A DNA stretch of 64,000 nt, from assembly GCA_963716865.1 (NCBI GenBank), contig CAVQUF010000003.1, positions 1-64,000 of the forward strand, written 5' to 3'. Below the pieces are notes generated by a model. The model searched no databases. It had not been told where the DNA came from and saw only the letters and a list, made by a program, of their open reading frames with translations. This document shows positions 60,796 through 64,000 of this stretch, piece after piece. Positions within the stretch are counted from its first letter, which is position 1. Each line of letters opens with the position of its first letter. The position numbers and the translations under genes were made by a program. This DNA is from AC-32 sp963716865. GTDB lineage: Bacteria; Actinomycetota; Thermoleophilia; Gaiellales; Gaiellaceae.

Positions 60796-63700
60796 GTGCT
60801 CACGTGTCCTAGCTGCGGCCAGGAGAGCCCGGACAGCTTTCGCTTCTGCGGCGCCTGCGGCGCGGTTCTGGTCCCCGGCGGTGGACGTGAGGTACGCAAG
60901 ACGGTCACGGTGCTGTTCGCGGACGTGACCGGCTCGACCGCGCTCGGCGAGCAGCTCGACCCCGAGTCGTTCCGGCGCGTGATGGCGCGCTACTTCGACG
61001 CGGCGAGGACGTGTCTCGAGCGTCACGGCGGCACCGTGGAGAAGTTCATCGGCGACGCGGTCATGGCCGTCTTCGGCGTCCCGACCGTGCACGAGGACGA
61101 CGCGCTCCGCGCGCTGCGCGCCGCCGCCGAGCTTCGCGACGCGCTCTCGTCGCTGAACGCCGAGCTCGAGCGGGACTTCGGCGTCTCGCTCCTCCTCCGG
61201 TCCGGCGTCAACAGCGGCGAGGTCGTGACCGGCACCGAGGAGCGACTCGCGACCGGGGACGCCGTCAACGTCGCCGCACGCTTGGAGCAGGCCGCGCCGC
61301 CCGGCGAGATCCTGCTCGGTGAGCAGACACTCGCTCTGGCCCGCGGTGCGATCGAGGTCGAGGCGGTCGACCCGCTGCCGCTCAAGGGGAAGACCGACGA
61401 CGTCCCGGCCTACCGCCTGCTGCGCGTCGTCGAGGGCGCGCCCGCGTTCGACCGGCGGCTCGACTCGCCGCTCGTCGGCAGGCGCGGCGAGCTCGACCGG
61501 ATGCGCTCGGCGTTCGACGCCGCCGTCTCCGAACGGCGATGCCGCCTCGTGACCGTCCTCGGACCGCCGGGGATCGGGAAGTCGCGGAGCGCCCGCGAGC
61601 TCGAGGCGGCCCTGTCCGGGGAAGCGGTCGTCCTCACCGGGTCCTGCCTCCCGTACGGCGACGGCATCACGTACTGGCCGCTCGTCGAGATCTTCCGCGA
61701 CGCCCGCGCCGAGGACGAGCTCGAGGCCGCGCTCGCCGCCGGCGGGCCGGAGGAGATCTTCCTGTCGGTGCGGAGATCGTTCGAGCAGCGTGCGCGGGAG
61801 CGGCCCCTCGCGCTCGTGATCGAGGACATCCACTGGGCCGAGCCGACGCTGCTCGACCTGCTCGACCATCTGGTCGACTGGACCCGCGACGCACCGCTCC
61901 TGCTCCTCTGCCTGGCGCGCCCCGAGCTGCTCGACGAGCGCCCGGCCTGGGGCGGGCAGGAGCAGGCCGAGAACATCAGGCTCGAGCCGCTGTCGCAGGC
62001 CGAGTCCGACGAGCTGATCGACGAGCTCGTCGACGACCCGGGCCTTCGGGAGGAGATTCGCGCCCGGATCCGCGATACAGCGGAGGGGAATCCGCTCTTC
62101 GTCGAGCAGCTGCTCGCAGCGGTCAGCGAGCGCGGCGAGACCGAAGAGCTGCCGCCGACCATCCACGCTCTGCTCGCCGCCCGCCTCGACGGCCTCCCGG
62201 TCGACGAGCGGGACGTGCTCGAGCGCGCATCGGTCGTGGGTCAGGAGTTCGAGTGGGAGGCGCTCGCCGTTCTCTCCGCCGACGGCAGCCGGCCGCCCGG
62301 CGCCCTGCTCTCGACCCTCGTCCGCAAGGAGCTGATCGTTCCGCACGAGGCGATCGGCGACGACTTCCGCTTCCGGCACGTGCTGATCCGCGACGCCGCC
62401 TACGAGCGGATCCCGAAGGAGCGCCGCGCCGAGCTGCACGAGCGGTTCGCCGACTGGCTGGAGCCACGCGGGACGGAGTTCGAGGAGATCGTCGGCTACC
62501 ACCTCGAGCAGTCGTACCGCTCGGTGGAGGTGCTGGGGCCGATCGGCGAGAGAGGCCGAGCTCTCGCGGGGCGAGCAGCAGAGCATCTGGCAGCCACCGG
62601 GCTGCGGGCGGATGGACGCGGCGATGCTCGGGCGGCTGTGAACATGCTCGCGCGGGCGGCCGATCTGCTCTCTTCGAGCGACCCTCGCCGCCTGCCACTA
62701 CTGCTCCCGCTCGGCCGGGCGCTCCGGGAAGACGGGCAGATGAGGCGCGCGGACGCGGTTCTCGCCGAGGCCGTCGGGCTCGGCCGACAGACCGGGGAGC
62801 GTGCTCTTGCGGCCGACGCAACCGTCGCCCACATCGAGCTCCGCTTCCAACGTCCGACGGAGACCGGCGTCACCCGCGATGCCGTACTGCACGAGCTGAA
62901 CGCGGCGATTCCGGTCCTCGAGGAACTCGGCGACCAGGCCGGCCTCGCGCGAGCCCTGTGCCTCGCGGGAAAGCTCCACGTGTGGAAGGGGGAGTGCGCA
63001 GCGTCGCTAGAGGAGTTCGAGGGCTCCGCGCGGCAAGCACGAAGTGCGGGCGACCGGACCCAGGAGGTCGAGAGCCTCCGGTACATGCTTATCGTGCTGC
63101 ACAGGGGTCCGATGCCGGTCGACGAGGCCCTTGCGCGAGTCGATCAGCTGCGCGAGCTCGGACCGGCGGACCGACGGTTCGAGATCGGCTGGCGCAACAC
63201 GCGCGCGCTTCTCGAAGCCATGCGCGGCAACTTCGGCGTCGCCCGCGAGCTACTCGCCCAGACCAGGGCTCTCGCCGAGGAGCTCGGCGGGACATTCCTC
63301 GAGCGACAGGTTGCGCCCGCGACGGGGGAGGTCGAGCTCCTTGCGGACAACCCTGCCGCCGCGGTGGCCGAGCTCCGGCGCTCCTGCGAGGTCTTCGAAC
63401 AGGCCGGAGAGCTCGGGTACCTCGCCAGCATCGCATTTCATCTGGGGGACGCACTCCTCGCAAACGGGGATGACGAGGAGGCATCCGACATCACCGAGCG
63501 CTGGGGCGCCGACCGGCTGACGGCGGCCGAGGACGCAGACGCGCAGGTCGGCTGGCGACGCGTGAGGGCGAGGGTGCTCGCCCGCCGGGGCGAGCTCGAC
63601 GAGGCCAACCGCCTCGCTCGTGAAGCGGTGGACATGATCTCCGGAACCGACTACCTCCCACAGCAGGCGGACGCGCAGGCCGATCTCTCCGAGGTGCTGC

Positions 63701-63834
63701 GTCTGTCCGGGAAGCCGGATGAAGCCGAGGCCGCCCAGCTCGAGGCGCTGCGCCTCTACGAGCAGAAGGGAAACGTCGTTGCCGCTGCGGCGCTCAGCGA
63801 TCGAGCCGGAACGGCGGGTACTCGTCCCGCATGA
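60796..63834 (+). CDS. Zinc-ribbon, class III cyclase, AAA ATPase and TPR multidomain regulator
   Basis: 1012 residues. An N-terminal zinc ribbon has C4, C7, C18 and C21 (CPSC, CGAC). The cyclase domain (about 33-195) has VTVLFADVTGST and KFIGDAVMAVFG. The AAA ATPase (about 220-470) has Walker A GPPGIGKS (256-263, Lys262) and LALVIEDIHWAEP as Walker B. The C-terminal 500 residues are TPR-like helices. The build is like that of actinobacterial cyclase-ATPase signal proteins. GTG 60796. It is divergent from the kinase gene. Confidence 0.92.
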   Translation: MLTCPSCGQESPDSFRFCGACGAVLVPGGGREVRKTVTVLFADVTGSTALGEQLDPESFRRVMARYFDAARTCLERHGGTVEKFIGDAVMAVFGVPTVHEDDALRALRAAAELRDALSSLNAELERDFGVSLLLRSGVNSGEVVTGTEERLATGDAVNVAARLEQAAPPGEILLGEQTLALARGAIEVEAVDPLPLKGKTDDVPAYRLLRVVEGAPAFDRRLDSPLVGRRGELDRMRSAFDAAVSERRCRLVTVLGPPGIGKSRSARELEAALSGEAVVLTGSCLPYGDGITYWPLVEIFRDARAEDELEAALAAGGPEEIFLSVRRSFEQRARERPLALVIEDIHWAEPTLLDLLDHLVDWTRDAPLLLLCLARPELLDERPAWGGQEQAENIRLEPLSQAESDELIDELVDDPGLREEIRARIRDTAEGNPLFVEQLLAAVSERGETEELPPTIHALLAARLDGLPVDERDVLERASVVGQEFEWEALAVLSADGSRPPGALLSTLVRKELIVPHEAIGDDFRFRHVLIRDAAYERIPKERRAELHERFADWLEPRGTEFEEIVGYHLEQSYRSVEVLGPIGERGRALAGRAAEHLAATGLRADGRGDARAAVNMLARAADLLSSSDPRRLPLLLPLGRALREDGQMRRADAVLAEAVGLGRQTGERALAADATVAHIELRFQRPTETGVTRDAVLHELNAAIPVLEELGDQAGLARALCLAGKLHVWKGECAASLEEFEGSARQARSAGDRTQEVESLRYMLIVLHRGPMPVDEALARVDQLRELGPADRRFEIGWRNTRALLEAMRGNFGVARELLAQTRALAEELGGTFLERQVAPATGEVELLADNPAAAVAELRRSCEVFEQAGELGYLASIAFHLGDALLANGDDEEASDITERWGADRLTAAEDADAQVGWRRVRARVLARRGELDEANRLAREAVDMISGTDYLPQQADAQADLSEVLRLSGKPDEAEAAQLEALRLYEQKGNVVAAAALSDRAGTAGTRPA

Positions 63835-64000
63835 GCGCGGCGTAGGCCGCCACCCGCAGAGCCCAACGGTTCATTCCCAGCACGAAGTCGAAGACCTCGC
63901 GCAGGTAGCGGCCGGTGTAGAGAAGCACGACCGCCGAGAAGAAGACGAGCAGGCCGATCAGCCCTCCGCCGAAGTAGTGCGCATCCCACAGCCCTCTGGC
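63794..64000 (-). CDS. DUF4389 family membrane protein (C-terminal part)
   Basis: The minus strand is open from the window edge to TGA 63794-63796, 68 codons. It contains GGGLIGLLVFFSAVVLLYTG (a transmembrane helix) and the family-like end VLGMNRWALRVAAYAALMRDEYPPFRL. The N-terminus lies outside. Its last 41 bases overlap the end of the cyclase gene. Confidence 0.85.
   Translation of the reverse strand, partial: ARGLWDAHYFGGGLIGLLVFFSAVVLLYTGRYLREVFDFVLGMNRWALRVAAYAALMRDEYPPFRLDR

Overview
The window is about 70 percent GC with dense, mostly overlapping genes and many GTG starts. The protein families point to a deep-branching actinobacterium, most likely class Thermoleophilia (Gaiellales or Solirubrobacterales); this is an inference from family content and style, not from a marker-gene comparison. 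One edge gene is cut at each end.

Layout. 1-3.9 kb: collagen-like secreted protein (partial), M50 protease, LOG-family protein, secreted Ig-like protein, D,D-carboxypeptidase. 3.9-10.7 kb: selenocysteine machinery, with selA, an inserted O-methyltransferase and selB in one overlapping operon, and the selenocysteine tRNA gene selC (anticodon TCA) at 10546. Between selB and selC lie an MBL hydrolase, a broken VOC gene and a gene-poor stretch with IS3 debris and short repeats. 10.7-15.7 kb: small hypotheticals, a secreted thioester-like/sortase fusion, a peptidoglycan-binding transglycosylase, a DUF1003 membrane protein and a coiled-coil protein. 15.9-19.4 kb: ergothioneine genes egtB-egtD with a thioredoxin-reductase-like flavoprotein and a UBP zinc finger. 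19.5-24.3 kb: tandem epoxide hydrolases, a thioredoxin-like protein and a flippase-like membrane protein. 24.4-34.0 kb: a stand-alone cyclase, then an amine or amino-alcohol catabolism cluster (HAD, choline-kinase-like, FAD/GcvT oxidase, APC permease, glutamine-synthetase-like ligase, aldehyde dehydrogenase, SDR). 34.0-37.7 kb: stress protein, DUF72, esterase, amidase and two small genes. 37.8-42.9 kb: the replication/ribosome block rpsF-ssb-rpsR-rplI-dnaB, then purA. 42.9-45.0 kb: fdhD-mobA-methyltransferase. 45.2-49.9 kb: purD-purE-purB-purC-purS-purQ. 50-54.6 kb: GGDEF protein, lipoprotein, glycosidase-like secreted protein, VOC lyase and an orphan. 54.6-64 kb: flavin monooxygenase, MMPL exporter and a NarL-type two-component pair, then a large cyclase/AAA/TPR protein and the end of a DUF4389 gene.

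How it fits together: selA, selB and selC plus fdhD and mobA imply a selenocysteine- and molybdenum-dependent formate dehydrogenase elsewhere in the genome; selD and the selenoprotein itself are not in the window. The most unusual signals are non-coding. An AT-rich palindrome sits in frame inside selA and recurs at an amidase stop codon. A 75-base structured repeat has two full copies and one half copy. A 45-base block stands upstream of both selC and the MBL gene.
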